64,000 nt of DNA from Pantoea coffeiphila (GTDB lineage: Bacteria > Pseudomonadota > Gammaproteobacteria > Enterobacterales > Enterobacteriaceae). Below the pieces are notes generated by a model. The model was not told the DNA's origin. It worked only from the letters and a program-made list of their open reading frames with translations, and ran no database searches. Each line of letters starts with the position of its first letter. The first letter of the stretch is position 1. The stretch spans positions 124,001 through 188,000 of the forward strand of contig NZ_JAFBFW010000006.1 of assembly GCF_016909495.1 (NCBI RefSeq), in the 5' to 3' direction. This document shows, piece by piece, positions 1-8,869 of the stretch. The position numbers and the translations under genes were made by a program.

Positions 1-507
1 GGCGTTGAGCAGATGAAAAACTCTGGCGTTACGCTGAACTCCGCGTTCCTGCGCCCACGCTCGCGGGGCACGTTGCGGCTGGCCAGCGGCAACCCTGCTG
101 ATGCGCCGCTGATCGATCCGAATTACTGGGCGGACCCTTACGACCGGGAAATGTCACTGCGCGGCCTGAAGCTGGTGCGCGAAATTCTGTCGCAGGATGC
201 GTTCAAGCCCTTTGTTAAGGAAATTCGTCTGCCTTCGCCGCAGATCCGTACCGATGACGAGCTCTTCGAGTACGCCTGCCAGAACGCGAAAACCGATCAT
301 CACCCGGTTGGCACCTGCCGCCTGGGTGTAGAGGGCGATCCGGATGCGGTAGTGGATGAGCATCTGAACGTCTTCGGGCTGCAGGGGCTGCGCATTGCGG
401 ATTCATCCGTGATACCGCGTGTACCAAGCAGTAATACCAACGCGCCGACCATCATGATTGCCGAGAAGGCAGCGGATGCCATTCTCGGCCGGTTGGGCAG
501 TCATTAA
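1..507 (+). CDS. GMC-family FAD oxidoreductase, C-terminal part (5' end outside window)
   Basis: The reading frame is open from the first base, so only the last 168 or so residues are present. The visible part is a GMC_oxred_C domain: an ESRGTL-like turn (PRSRGTLRLASGNP), a PLIDPNYW segment, then HPVGTCRLG with the catalytic His and NTNAPTIMIAEKAADAI with the second conserved polar residue and the FAD pyrophosphate contact. This is the arrangement of choline/alcohol dehydrogenase-type flavoenzymes. The substrate cannot be read. It is followed after 31 bp by a FucP-like permease and then an FAD dehydrogenase, so it probably belongs to a sugar or polyol oxidation operon. Confidence 0.9.
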   Translation, partial: GVEQMKNSGVTLNSAFLRPRSRGTLRLASGNPADAPLIDPNYWADPYDREMSLRGLKLVREILSQDAFKPFVKEIRLPSPQIRTDDELFEYACQNAKTDHHPVGTCRLGVEGDPDAVVDEHLNVFGLQGLRIADSSVIPRVPSSNTNAPTIMIAEKAADAILGRLGSH

Positions 508-538
508 ACAATAAAAAAACATCTGCAAAGAGGTCTGT

Positions 539-1768
539 ATGAGTATTGATAATAACATCGCTTCTGTTCCTGCATTTAATAATAAGACTGTTTCGGTAAA
601 GCTGGCATTTGGCATGATCACCTCGCTGTTTTTCCTGTGGGGGCTTTCCCATGGCCTGTTAGATGTTTTAAATAAACATTTCCAGGATTCTTTAAACGTC
701 AGCAAGGCGCAGTCAGGCTATTTGCAAATGGCCTATTACGGTGCCTATTTCCTTGTGGCGATTCCGGTCGGGGCGGTGATGCAGCGCTATGGCTATAAGC
801 TGGGGGTGATCTGCGGGTTATTGCTGTTCGCTGCCGGAGCGCTGCTGTTTGTGCCAGCCACCTCGGCGGGTACTTTTGCCTTTTTCCTGTTTGCCCTGTT
901 TATTCTGGCCTGTGGATTAGGCTGCCTGGAAACGTCGGCCAATCTGTATGCGTCGGTGCTGGGTGATGCTAATAACGCTGAACGCCGCCTGAATTTCGCC
1001 CAGTCTTTTAACGGCCTTGGCGTGTTTATGGGGCCGATTATTGGCGGTACGCTGTTCTTCGCGCCGGACATTCGCATTGCCGGGCACGCCTTCGATCCGG
1101 TGATGACCACCTACGTGGTACTGGCTGCGGTGGTCCTGCTGCTGATGGTGGTGTTTATCGTCACCCGCCTGCCGGAAGTGCAGGAAGCCCGTGAAGACAG
1201 CCGTTTGGGCGCAGCGCAACAGAGCATCTGGAAAAAACCGAGCTTTACCGGTGCGCTGGCCGCGCAGTTCTTTTATATGGCTGCGCACGTGGGGATCGCC
1301 TCATTCTTTATTAACTACGCCATCGATCACTGGAAAGGCACCAGCGTGCAGGATGCTTCTTATCTTCTTTCCTGCGCGATGCTGACTTTTATGATTGGTC
1401 GTTTTATCAGTACCTGGGTAATGAAGTATTTTGCGCCGCGCAGCATGTTAATTACCTACAGTATTATTAATATCCTGCTGTGTTCACTGGCGGTCATCGG
1501 CGTGGAAAAAATCTCCGTTATCGGTCTGGTGGTTATCTTCTTCTTCCTGTCGATTATGTACCCGTGCATCTTCGCCATGGGGGTTAAAAACCTGGGCGCA
1601 CAGTCTAAACGAGCGGGTTCTTATCTGGTCATGACCTTAGTCGGCGGTGCAATTTCACCTTATCTGATGGGAATGATTGCCGATTATTCCTCAATGGCAA
1701 CCGCATTTATTATTCCGGTGTTCAGCTTCGTCGTCATTCTGTTCTATGCCGTGAAGTGTACGCGTTAA
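539..1768 (+). CDS. FucP-like MFS sugar:H+ symporter
   Basis: 409 residues of mostly hydrophobic sequence compatible with 12 membrane helices. The N-terminus (FFLWGLSHGLLDVLNKHFQDSLNVSKAQSGYLQMAYYGAYF) is the signature region of the FHS family, which contains the L-fucose/H+ symporter FucP and related glucose/galactose and N-acetylglucosamine permeases. The start at 539 has an AAGAGGT ribosome site about 5 nt upstream. It sits 31 bp after a GMC oxidoreductase and 27 bp before an FAD dehydrogenase, so uptake and oxidation of the same sugar-like compound is inferred. A second, diverged FucP-like gene lies at 6442-7719 on the other strand. Confidence 0.88.
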   Translation: MSIDNNIASVPAFNNKTVSVKLAFGMITSLFFLWGLSHGLLDVLNKHFQDSLNVSKAQSGYLQMAYYGAYFLVAIPVGAVMQRYGYKLGVICGLLLFAAGALLFVPATSAGTFAFFLFALFILACGLGCLETSANLYASVLGDANNAERRLNFAQSFNGLGVFMGPIIGGTLFFAPDIRIAGHAFDPVMTTYVVLAAVVLLLMVVFIVTRLPEVQEAREDSRLGAAQQSIWKKPSFTGALAAQFFYMAAHVGIASFFINYAIDHWKGTSVQDASYLLSCAMLTFMIGRFISTWVMKYFAPRSMLITYSIINILLCSLAVIGVEKISVIGLVVIFFFLSIMYPCIFAMGVKNLGAQSKRAGSYLVMTLVGGAISPYLMGMIADYSSMATAFIIPVFSFVVILFYAVKCTR

Positions 1769-1795
1769 TTAATTTAAATATGCCTGGAAAACAAT

Positions 1796-3871
1796 ATGAG
1801 TGTTGTTGATCAACATATTCTGGATAGCCTGACGCAGGTATCTTTCCCTAAGTCATTTAATAAAGTCCGGGAAAGTGAAATCAGGGAGATTAGCGGACTG
1901 AATGTTCCATTTTATCACTACGACGCCGTGGTAGTCGGCACCGGAGCCGCCGGCCTGCGCGCGGCCGTGGAGCTGAAGCGGAAAAACGTCAACGTCCTGC
2001 TGGTCACCTCGGGGCTGTATATGGGCACCTCGGCCTGTTCGGGATCGGATAAACAGACGCTGTTTACCGCTGCCACGGGCAAAAGTGGCGATAACTTCCA
2101 TCAGCTGGTGGCGGCGCTGAGTTCAGGCGGCGGGATGGATAAAGATATCGCCTACGTAGAGGCCGTGGGTTCCATACACACTCTGGCGGGGTTGCAGTAT
2201 CTGGGTCTTGAGCTACCGGAAGACCGCTTCGGTTCGATATTGCGCTATCAAACCGATCATGATGAGGCCGGTCGCGCCACCAGCTGCGGTCCGCGTACCT
2301 CGCGGCTGATGGTGAAAGTGCTGCTGGAGGAGACGCAGCGGCTGGCGATACCGATGCTGACAGCCACAACGGCGCTAAAGCTGATCAAGCAGCGGGACAG
2401 CACCGGTGCGGAGCGCTGTGCCGGTTTGCTGGTCAGCACCGGCAGCGCGGTTCACAATCCCTATCGCTTTGGGGTTATCAATGCCGCATCGGTGGTGCTG
2501 GCCACCGGCGGGCCGGGGGATATGTATCGCGACAGCGTTTACCCGAAGAAGTGTTATGGTTCGCTGGGGCTGGCGCTGGAAGGTGGGCTGAGGTTAGCCA
2601 ATATTATTGAGAGCCAGTTTGGCATCGGTACGCCGCGCACGGCGTTTCCGTGGAATCTGTCAGGGACTTACGTACAGGTGATCCCCTATATCTATTCGGT
2701 GGATGCGCAGGGCAACGAGCATAACTTCCTCGCGCAGTATTATCGCACCACGCAGGAGCTGGCCTCGAACGTCTTTCGCAAAGGCTATCAGTGGCCGTTC
2801 CACGCCACGCGCACGCTGGAGTACGGCTCCAGCCTGGTGGATATGGCGATTGCCGAAGAGGTGAAAAACGGGCACCGGGTGTATATGGATTTCAACCGCA
2901 ATCCGCAGCCGGTTCCGGGGGATCTGCCGTTCTCGCTGGCGCGGCTTGATGCGGACGTCAGCAGCTACCTGGCCAATAACGAATGCGCGGCTGAACTGCC
3001 CATCGATCGGCTGAAACAGATGAACCCGCTGGCCATCGAGCTTTATGCTATGCACGGCTGCGATATCACGCGCAGCCCGCTGGAATTTGCGGTGAACAAT
3101 CAGCATATGAACGGCGGTATTGAGGTGGACATCTGGGGGGAAACCAGCCTGGCCGGTTGTTTTGCGCTGGGTGAAGTGGCCGGGACCCATGGCGTCACCC
3201 GGCCCGGCGGCGCGGCGCTGAACTCCGGGCAGGTGTTTGGCGTGCGGGTGGCGCAAAAGGTGGCGCACGACGTACAGCAGCGCCAGCTGCAGGGTGCGCG
3301 CGCGTTGGAAATCAATTATGCCGATTCAATGGCGGAGATCGTTCTGTGGGCAGAAAAATCGCTGTCGGAGGACGCCCTCGACCCCGTGGCGCTGAAAAGC
3401 GAGATCCGCAACCGCATGTCGGACAAGGCCGGATTTGTTGTCGCGGCACAGGAAACCGCAGAGGAACAGCAGCGGGCTGCGTTGCTGCTGAGCGAGGTGC
3501 TGGCGAAAGGTGTGAGGTTGACCAGCCTGACTCGGCTGACCGAAAACATACTCTGGCGGCATTTTGCGCTAGCTTCAGCTGCAGTGATGGCGATGCTGAG
3601 CACGTATGTCGAAGGCGGCGGCGGCAGCCGTGGTGCCCGAATTATCCTTGATGAACTGGGGGATTCAGTTCCCGAGGGCCGCAGTGGGCCGATTGAGAAA
3701 TGGCGCTTCCGATCGGAGAGAACCGCTGCGCCGGACAGCAAGCTGCTGATTGCGTGGGACGGTGAACGCTTCCATCATGCCTCGCGTCCGGTGAACGATC
3801 CGGTGGATCTCAGTAAAGTCTTTTTTGAAAAGAACTGGCCTGATTTCCTGATGGGGAAAATATACCGCTAA
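1796..3871 (+). CDS. FAD-binding oxidoreductase of the succinate dehydrogenase/fumarate reductase flavoprotein family
   Basis: 691 residues. A Rossmann FAD-binding site lies near residues 44-58 (AVVVGTGAAGLRAAVELKR). VLATGGPGDMY follows in the middle, and the C-terminal flavoprotein signature MNGGIEVDIWGETSLAGCFALGEVAGTHG is close to residue 435 onward, ahead of RPGGAALNSGQVFG. These are features of the FrdA/SdhA/L-aspartate oxidase superfamily. No iron-sulfur or membrane anchor subunit is encoded nearby, so it is probably a soluble or stand-alone dehydrogenase. It is the last gene of the GMC-MFS-FAD operon and is followed by a strong terminator. The substrate is unknown. Confidence 0.85.
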   Translation: MSVVDQHILDSLTQVSFPKSFNKVRESEIREISGLNVPFYHYDAVVVGTGAAGLRAAVELKRKNVNVLLVTSGLYMGTSACSGSDKQTLFTAATGKSGDNFHQLVAALSSGGGMDKDIAYVEAVGSIHTLAGLQYLGLELPEDRFGSILRYQTDHDEAGRATSCGPRTSRLMVKVLLEETQRLAIPMLTATTALKLIKQRDSTGAERCAGLLVSTGSAVHNPYRFGVINAASVVLATGGPGDMYRDSVYPKKCYGSLGLALEGGLRLANIIESQFGIGTPRTAFPWNLSGTYVQVIPYIYSVDAQGNEHNFLAQYYRTTQELASNVFRKGYQWPFHATRTLEYGSSLVDMAIAEEVKNGHRVYMDFNRNPQPVPGDLPFSLARLDADVSSYLANNECAAELPIDRLKQMNPLAIELYAMHGCDITRSPLEFAVNNQHMNGGIEVDIWGETSLAGCFALGEVAGTHGVTRPGGAALNSGQVFGVRVAQKVAHDVQQRQLQGARALEINYADSMAEIVLWAEKSLSEDALDPVALKSEIRNRMSDKAGFVVAAQETAEEQQRAALLLSEVLAKGVRLTSLTRLTENILWRHFALASAAVMAMLSTYVEGGGGSRGARIILDELGDSVPEGRSGPIEKWRFRSERTAAPDSKLLIAWDGERFHHASRPVNDPVDLSKVFFEKNWPDFLMGKIYR

Positions 3872-3873
3872 TA

Positions 3874-3903
3874 AAAAAACGCCATGTCTGACATGGCGTT
3901 TTG
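3874..3903. terminator. Bidirectional intrinsic terminator
   Basis: A 12-bp perfect stem (AAAACGCCATGT / ACATGGCGTTTT) with a 3-nt loop is flanked by an A-run on one side and a T-run on the other. It lies exactly between the convergent FAD dehydrogenase and GMC oxidoreductase genes and can terminate both. Confidence 0.9.
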
Positions 3904-3924
3904 CTTTGTAGCGGATTGGAGTCC

Positions 3925-5442
3925 TTATTTGGCAAGACGATGCTGCATTATGTGGTCCGCCACTCGCAGCGCCTGCGCGGCAATAGTCAGTGAAGGATTA
4001 ACCGCCGCTGAACTGGGCATAAAGCTGGCGTCCACCACGTACAGGTTCTCATGCTCCCAGGCCTGACAGTAACTGTTAAGCGGATCGCGCTCGGGATCGA
4101 TACCCATTCTGACCGTGCCGCACTGGTGTGACGGCGTTCGTTTATCGAAGGGTTTACTCATCACAAAATAGAACCCACATTTCTTAAGTGCATTGCTGAG
4201 TTTTTTCACCAGTCGGGTATGCGCCGCCCAGTTATTGCGCTCCCAGTGCAGAGTTATTTTATCGCCGTCCAGCTGGATACGGTTGTCCGGGGAGGGCAAA
4301 TCTTCACTCATGGCGTAAAAATCAATGCTGTGCCTGCTGAAGTAGTTCAAGGCGAAACCCGGCGCGGCGGGAAGGGATGACTTGAGGATCTGACCGGACA
4401 CGCGACCCAACAGCTGAATGTTGCCCAGCGGGTAGCCACCTGCGCCATCGGAAAGATAGAAATCATTCAGGCCGAAGGTTTTCTGATACACAGAGCGGTT
4501 GCAGTAGCGATGGCTGAAGCCCACCACGGCGGTGCAGTTGTGGTTCATAAAGTTGCGGCCAACCATGCCAGAGCGATTCGCCAGCCCGTTGGGGTAGCGG
4601 GCGTTTTTCGATTTAAGCAGCAGCGCAGCCGAATGTACGGCTCCGGCGGCGAGAATAACCAGTTGAGGGCGCACGCTACAGGTCTGATTATTGCGTTGAT
4701 AAACCACCTCTTCGATGCGTCCGCCGTCCGCAGCGGTTTTCAGTCTGATGACCTTGCTGCCGGTCAAAAGTTGAATATTGCTGTGGCTGGCGGTCAGGCT
4801 CAGGGCGGCGGTTTCCGCATCAAACTTGCCGTTAAAATAGTGGGGATGTGCATCCCACGGGACTTTGCGCGACTGGCTCCACTGTGCAATATCTACTGCC
4901 AGCGGCAGAGAATAGGGACTAAGACCCTGTTTTTGCAGCCTGCGGCGGACGATGGCGATATCGGCTTCATCCTCAATGGCTGCAAAAGCATAGGGGTGGG
5001 AACGGGGTGGTTCGGTCGGGTCGGCCTGGCTGTCGCCCCTGACCCGATAGAGTTTTTCCGCCGCGCAGTACCAGGGTTCCAGTTCGGCATAACCGAATGG
5101 CCAGGCGGGGGAAACGCCTCCTTCATGGATCATCTCCTCAAAGTCCTCCTGCCGGTAGCGTGCCAGTACCGCGCCGTAGAACTTGGAGTTGCCACCAACG
5201 TAGTAGTAATTCCCTGGGCGAAAAGCTTTATTATCTTTATCGAACCAGACTTCGTCGGGCTTGAAGTGCTGCTGAGAGAATATCTTCTGCTGATCGTCAT
5301 TGTCCGGAGAGTCCGGCATCTGTTCGCCGCTTTCCAGAATGAGGATCTTCAGATCGCTGTTAGCAAGCCCGAAAGCCATGGTGGCTCCACCAATACCGGA
5401 GCCAATAATCACAATGTCGGGATGGTTTAAATCACGATGCAT
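3925..5442 (-). CDS. GMC-family FAD-dependent oxidoreductase
   Basis: 505 residues from the ATG at 5442. That start is preferred over the upstream GTG at 5457 because a GAGGA ribosome site lies 8 nt before it and the FAD motif then begins at residue 10 (IVIIGSGIGGATMAFGLANS). The C-terminus carries HQCGTVRMG with the catalytic His, and NPSLTIAAQALRVADHI. Cofactor-dependent sugar dehydrogenases (2-keto-gluconate, glucoside 3-dehydrogenase type) share this layout. The ATG lies 2 bp past the stop codon of the Gfo/Idh/MocA gene upstream, so the two are translationally linked. The substrate is not readable. Confidence 0.88.
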   Translation of the reverse strand: MHRDLNHPDIVIIGSGIGGATMAFGLANSDLKILILESGEQMPDSPDNDDQQKIFSQQHFKPDEVWFDKDNKAFRPGNYYYVGGNSKFYGAVLARYRQEDFEEMIHEGGVSPAWPFGYAELEPWYCAAEKLYRVRGDSQADPTEPPRSHPYAFAAIEDEADIAIVRRRLQKQGLSPYSLPLAVDIAQWSQSRKVPWDAHPHYFNGKFDAETAALSLTASHSNIQLLTGSKVIRLKTAADGGRIEEVVYQRNNQTCSVRPQLVILAAGAVHSAALLLKSKNARYPNGLANRSGMVGRNFMNHNCTAVVGFSHRYCNRSVYQKTFGLNDFYLSDGAGGYPLGNIQLLGRVSGQILKSSLPAAPGFALNYFSRHSIDFYAMSEDLPSPDNRIQLDGDKITLHWERNNWAAHTRLVKKLSNALKKCGFYFVMSKPFDKRTPSHQCGTVRMGIDPERDPLNSYCQAWEHENLYVVDASFMPSSAAVNPSLTIAAQALRVADHIMQHRLAK

Positions 5443-5443
5443 T

Positions 5444-6439
5444 TTACTGTTCCTCACCGATATGAACGGTCATTCCGGAAGAAACCGCTTTCACTACGGC
5501 AAGGGATACTGCCAGAGACTGTCTTCCGTCATCACCACTGGCCGCCGGTTGCCCACCATTGAATATCGCATTGCGGAACGAGGCTAAACCGCGTTCATAA
5601 AGACTGGCGTGTTCGATCGCTAACGGTTCAGACCCGTGACGGTTATGCAGCGTCACTTCGCCTACGGGGTTCTGCGTCAGAATATTGCGCGCACGCAGCG
5701 TACCCTACGTGCCGATCACATCAATACTGGTTTCAAAATTGCGGGCGGTGAAGGAGTCAAAAAAACTGACCAGCGTACCTTTAGAAAAACGAAGCGTGCC
5801 CATCACCGTCTCCACCGAGCCACTCTGGCTCAGCAGTCCGTCCTGGGCCATTGCGGAAACGGCGACGACGTCGTCATCCAGTAAAAATCTCAATGTATCA
5901 ATATCATGAACGGTAATATCCATAATCACACCGTTGCCTGCGCTGTTATCCGTCCGCCAGCCAATCAGATTTTCAGGTAGAGAAACGGCGTGGCAGAAGC
6001 GAACGGTGAGAATATCGCCCAGCGTGCCGTTCCGAATCTCGTCGCGCATTTTCCGAATCGTCGCGGCATTGCGCAGGTGGTGGTTTACCGCCAGCACTCG
6101 GTTGCACGCAGATGCCCGTTCGATCATCGTTGTCGCTTCTTCCATCGAGAGTGCCATCGGTTTTTCGCACAGCACGTGCTTGCCATACTCCAGTGCCAGC
6201 ATCGCCTGCGGGAAATGCTTTTCGTTGGTTGTGGAGATATATACGGCATCAATATCCTGCTGCGAAAGGGCAAGTTTCAGGTCCGTGGTAAAACGGGCAA
6301 TATTGTTTTTTTCAGCAAATGCCGCAGCCCGTTGTTCATCACCACTAACCAGCCATGATATTTCATCGCCGCCTGCGCGAATCGCATCAATAACAAACTG
6401 TTGTGCAATGGTGCTGGCACCTATAAGAAGCCACTTCAT
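5444..6439 (-). pseudogene. Gfo/Idh/MocA oxidoreductase interrupted by an in-frame amber codon
   Basis: The frame reads as one normal-length (about 331 codon) NAD(P)-dependent dehydrogenase. It has a Rossmann start (LLIGASTIAQQFVIDAIRAGG), the EKP motif in HVLCEKPMALSMEEA, and the alpha/beta C-terminal domain. A TAG at 5705-5707 stops it after residue 244, and 86 further in-frame residues continue to the TAA at 5444 (GTLRARNILTQNPVGEV and on). In this family the position usually reads like GTEGTL or GTQGTL, so a single G-to-T or C-to-T change would create the stop. It lies between the FucP-like permease and the GMC gene. The options are a young pseudogene, a sequencing error or amber suppression. 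Confidence 0.8.
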
Positions 6440-6441
6440 GA

Positions 6442-7719
6442 TTAATTTCCTTGTTTAGCACAGTATGTGCCGAATAAAAATATTAATAAGTAACATGCTG
6501 CCGGAATTATTAAGCTGAGTTTTAACGTGAATATATCGGCCAGAAGGCCGGTAATGGGAGGGATGAACCCTCCGCCGACGATGGCACAGCAGAGCAGGCC
6601 GGAACCTTCAGCTGAACGGGAATTAAGCTTCGAGCAGGAAAGAGAAAATATTGTTGGGAACATAATTGAATTAAAAAGGCCAACCGCGAGCAATGCAAAA
6701 CCGGCCAGCTCTCCATGGGAATTCATACTGACCGCAATCAGTGTGATAACCATTGCCGAGAATATAAACAGAATCTTCGCAGGAGAAATTATTTTCATCA
6801 GTGCCGAGCCGATAAAACGACCCACCATGGCCCCACCCCAGTAAAAAGCAATATATTTACCTGCCTGTTCAGGTGTAATGGCCATGACATCACCATGAGT
6901 CAGATAATTAACTAATATGCTGCCGATGGTGACCTCAGCCCCAACGTATAAAAACAGGCTGATAAACCCGAGGCGAAAACGTGTACTGCTAAATAAATTC
7001 AGTGAGTTCATCAGGTTAGTTTTTGGTGGCATCGTGCTGTGCTGACCAAATGACTTAAATCTGAACATGGCTGCGCAAAACAGAAAAATGACCACGGCGA
7101 TGGCTGTATAGGCCTGACCGATCACGGCCGTTTCTTTCTGCATGGCCGCGGCCAGTTCCGCTCCATGAAGGGTTGAGAGATCGATACCAGAAATAGCACC
7201 GAGAATAAAAATTGCCCCGATCCATGGTGCAACGGTGGTGCCTAATGAATTGAATCCGTGGCCAAGCGTCAGCCTGATAGATGCGCTTCTGGCTGAACCA
7301 AGTAGGGTGATTAGCGGGTTGGCAACCACCTGAATAACGGTGACACCAACGGCCAGCAGAAATAAAGCGCCAAGGAATGCCGGGAACAACCCGATATGAG
7401 TGGCCGGAATAAATGCCAGGCAGCCAATGCCCATAATCAGCAGCCCGGCAATCGCCGATTTGACATAGCCGAAGCGGATGATCAGCCTGCTGGCGGGGAT
7501 GGAAGCGGTAAAGTAGGCGAAGAAAAAGGCGGACTGTACCAGCATTGATTCCATATAGGTGAGCTGGAAAAGCTCCTTCAGTTTAGGGATCAACACATCG
7601 TTTAAACTGGTGATACTGCCAAACATAAAAAATAGTGAGAATACCATCAATTTCAATGGCGTATTAATCTGGTAATGATCTTCTTTTGTTGAATGTAATA
7701 TAGCGGCAGGTGTGCTCAT
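6442..7719 (-). CDS. FucP-like MFS sugar permease
   Basis: 425 residues with about 12 hydrophobic segments. The start is the ATG at 7719 with AGGA 6 nt upstream. The N-terminal stretch (LFFMFGSITSLNDVLIPKLKELFQLTYMESMLVQSAFFFAYF) is the FHS-family signature around helix 1-2, related to FucP and to glucose/galactose permeases. It is the first gene of a minus-strand operon (permease, Gfo/Idh/MocA, GMC oxidoreductase) and ends 3 bp before the Gfo gene begins. The operon diverges from an AraC regulator across a region with repeated TTATTGACATT boxes, so control by that regulator is likely. Confidence 0.88.
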   Translation of the reverse strand: MSTPAAILHSTKEDHYQINTPLKLMVFSLFFMFGSITSLNDVLIPKLKELFQLTYMESMLVQSAFFFAYFTASIPASRLIIRFGYVKSAIAGLLIMGIGCLAFIPATHIGLFPAFLGALFLLAVGVTVIQVVANPLITLLGSARSASIRLTLGHGFNSLGTTVAPWIGAIFILGAISGIDLSTLHGAELAAAMQKETAVIGQAYTAIAVVIFLFCAAMFRFKSFGQHSTMPPKTNLMNSLNLFSSTRFRLGFISLFLYVGAEVTIGSILVNYLTHGDVMAITPEQAGKYIAFYWGGAMVGRFIGSALMKIISPAKILFIFSAMVITLIAVSMNSHGELAGFALLAVGLFNSIMFPTIFSLSCSKLNSRSAEGSGLLCCAIVGGGFIPPITGLLADIFTLKLSLIIPAACYLLIFLFGTYCAKQGN

Positions 7720-7761
7720 CTTCTATCCTTTATTGATCTGGTTCACATTATCGAATTTCAA

Positions 7762-7886
7762 TTATTGACATTTATTTTATATTTTTTATTGACATTTATC
7801 TTAGGCTGGGTGTTAAGTTGATAATATGTCGACGGCTAGAGAATGGCTGTTTTAGGTCTGTTATGTAAGTGTTAAAATGTCAATAA
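7762..7886. promoter_or_regulatory. Repeated TTATTGACATT boxes between permease operon and AraC gene
   Basis: TTATTGACATTTAT occurs at 7762-7775 and again at 7786-7799 as a direct repeat with a 24-bp period. An inverted copy, AATGTCAATAA, lies at 7876-7886. Direct half-sites plus a distant inverted one between divergent genes is the classic layout of AraC-type operators. Binding by the adjacent AraC protein (7923-8792) is inferred. Confidence 0.6.
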
Positions 7887-7922
7887 CTGATACTATCCTA
7901 CCAATAATGATGAGAGTGGATT

Positions 7923-8792
7923 ATGAAGTCTGATTATGAAAAGATTATTAATAATCCTTATGTGTCATGGTCATTTCTTCATCGAGTGATGCAGGATGAG
8001 ATTCCTTTTCAGTGGCATCATCACCCTGAGTATGAATTAACGTTTACACTAAATAGCTACGGCGTTAAATATATTGGTGGGGACATTAATCATTATAAAG
8101 ATAATGATTTGGTCTTGATTGGTCCGAATGTTCCTCATTCATGGAAATCGCAGGGAAAGATTAATGATGCCGATCCACATTTGGCTCTGGTTATCTGGTT
8201 TAGTTCTGAATGGATTGAAAAGCTGGCTGATACTTTCCCAGAGATGAAGGCGGTTAAAGATTTTTTGCGCCGAATCACCTCTGCGGTAACATTTAGCGAA
8301 GCTGTTATTCAGCAGGTCAGGCCGGATATTATGTCTATTGCTGAACTGGCTCCGCCCTATCGTACGCCGCTGTTGTTGAATATTCTGTTAAAGCTCGCGT
8401 CGGATTCGGTAACGGAATTCTCCACCATTATTCATTCTGAGCATTTTCGTGAAGACAGAAAGCAGATTAGAAATATTCTCGAGGTGATTGATTACCTGAA
8501 TAATAACTATCATCAGCGTGTTTCGGTGGAGCAGATGGCAACCCTTTGCCACGTCAGTTCGACCACTTTTCACCGACTTTTTAAGCGCATCACTAAGAAG
8601 TCACCGATGGACTACATTATCAACCTGCGCATTCTGCATGCGGCCGAAAAACTACTGGAATCGCAGGATTCTGTTTCCAGTATTGCCGATGAGGTCGGCT
8701 ACTCCTCGCTGGCCCTGTTTAATCGCCATTTTAAAGCCTCCAAGGGGATGCCGCCCAGAGAGTTTCGCGATACTTATCTGAAGAACAGATAA
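7923..8792 (+). CDS. AraC-family transcriptional regulator with N-terminal cupin sensor
   Basis: 289 residues. The N-terminal half has the cupin pattern WHHHPEYELTFTL ... GGDINHYKDNDLVLIGPNVPHSW seen in AraC sensors of sugars. The C-terminal third has two helix-turn-helices: VSVEQMATLCHVSSTTFHRLFKRITKKSPMDYI, then SVSSIADEVGYSSLALFNRHFKASKGMPPREF. It is divergent from the permease-Gfo-GMC operon and probably activates it in response to the transported sugar. The gene is more AT-rich at its 5' end than its neighbours. A strong terminator follows it. Confidence 0.9.
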   Translation: MKSDYEKIINNPYVSWSFLHRVMQDEIPFQWHHHPEYELTFTLNSYGVKYIGGDINHYKDNDLVLIGPNVPHSWKSQGKINDADPHLALVIWFSSEWIEKLADTFPEMKAVKDFLRRITSAVTFSEAVIQQVRPDIMSIAELAPPYRTPLLLNILLKLASDSVTEFSTIIHSEHFREDRKQIRNILEVIDYLNNNYHQRVSVEQMATLCHVSSTTFHRLFKRITKKSPMDYIINLRILHAAEKLLESQDSVSSIADEVGYSSLALFNRHFKASKGMPPREFRDTYLKNR

Positions 8793-8802
8793 CCGGCCAT
8801 GA

Positions 8803-8830
8803 AAAAACCGGGCCATTGATGGCCCGGTTT
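8803..8830. terminator. Bidirectional intrinsic terminator
   Basis: An 11-bp stem (AAACCGGGCCA / TGGCCCGGTTT) around TTGA, preceded by an A-run. It lies between the AraC gene and the convergent DJ-1/PfpI gene. Confidence 0.85.
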
Positions 8831-8869
8831 CGTGGTTTAAAGCCGAGAATGCTTGCTTAATATGAGTGT

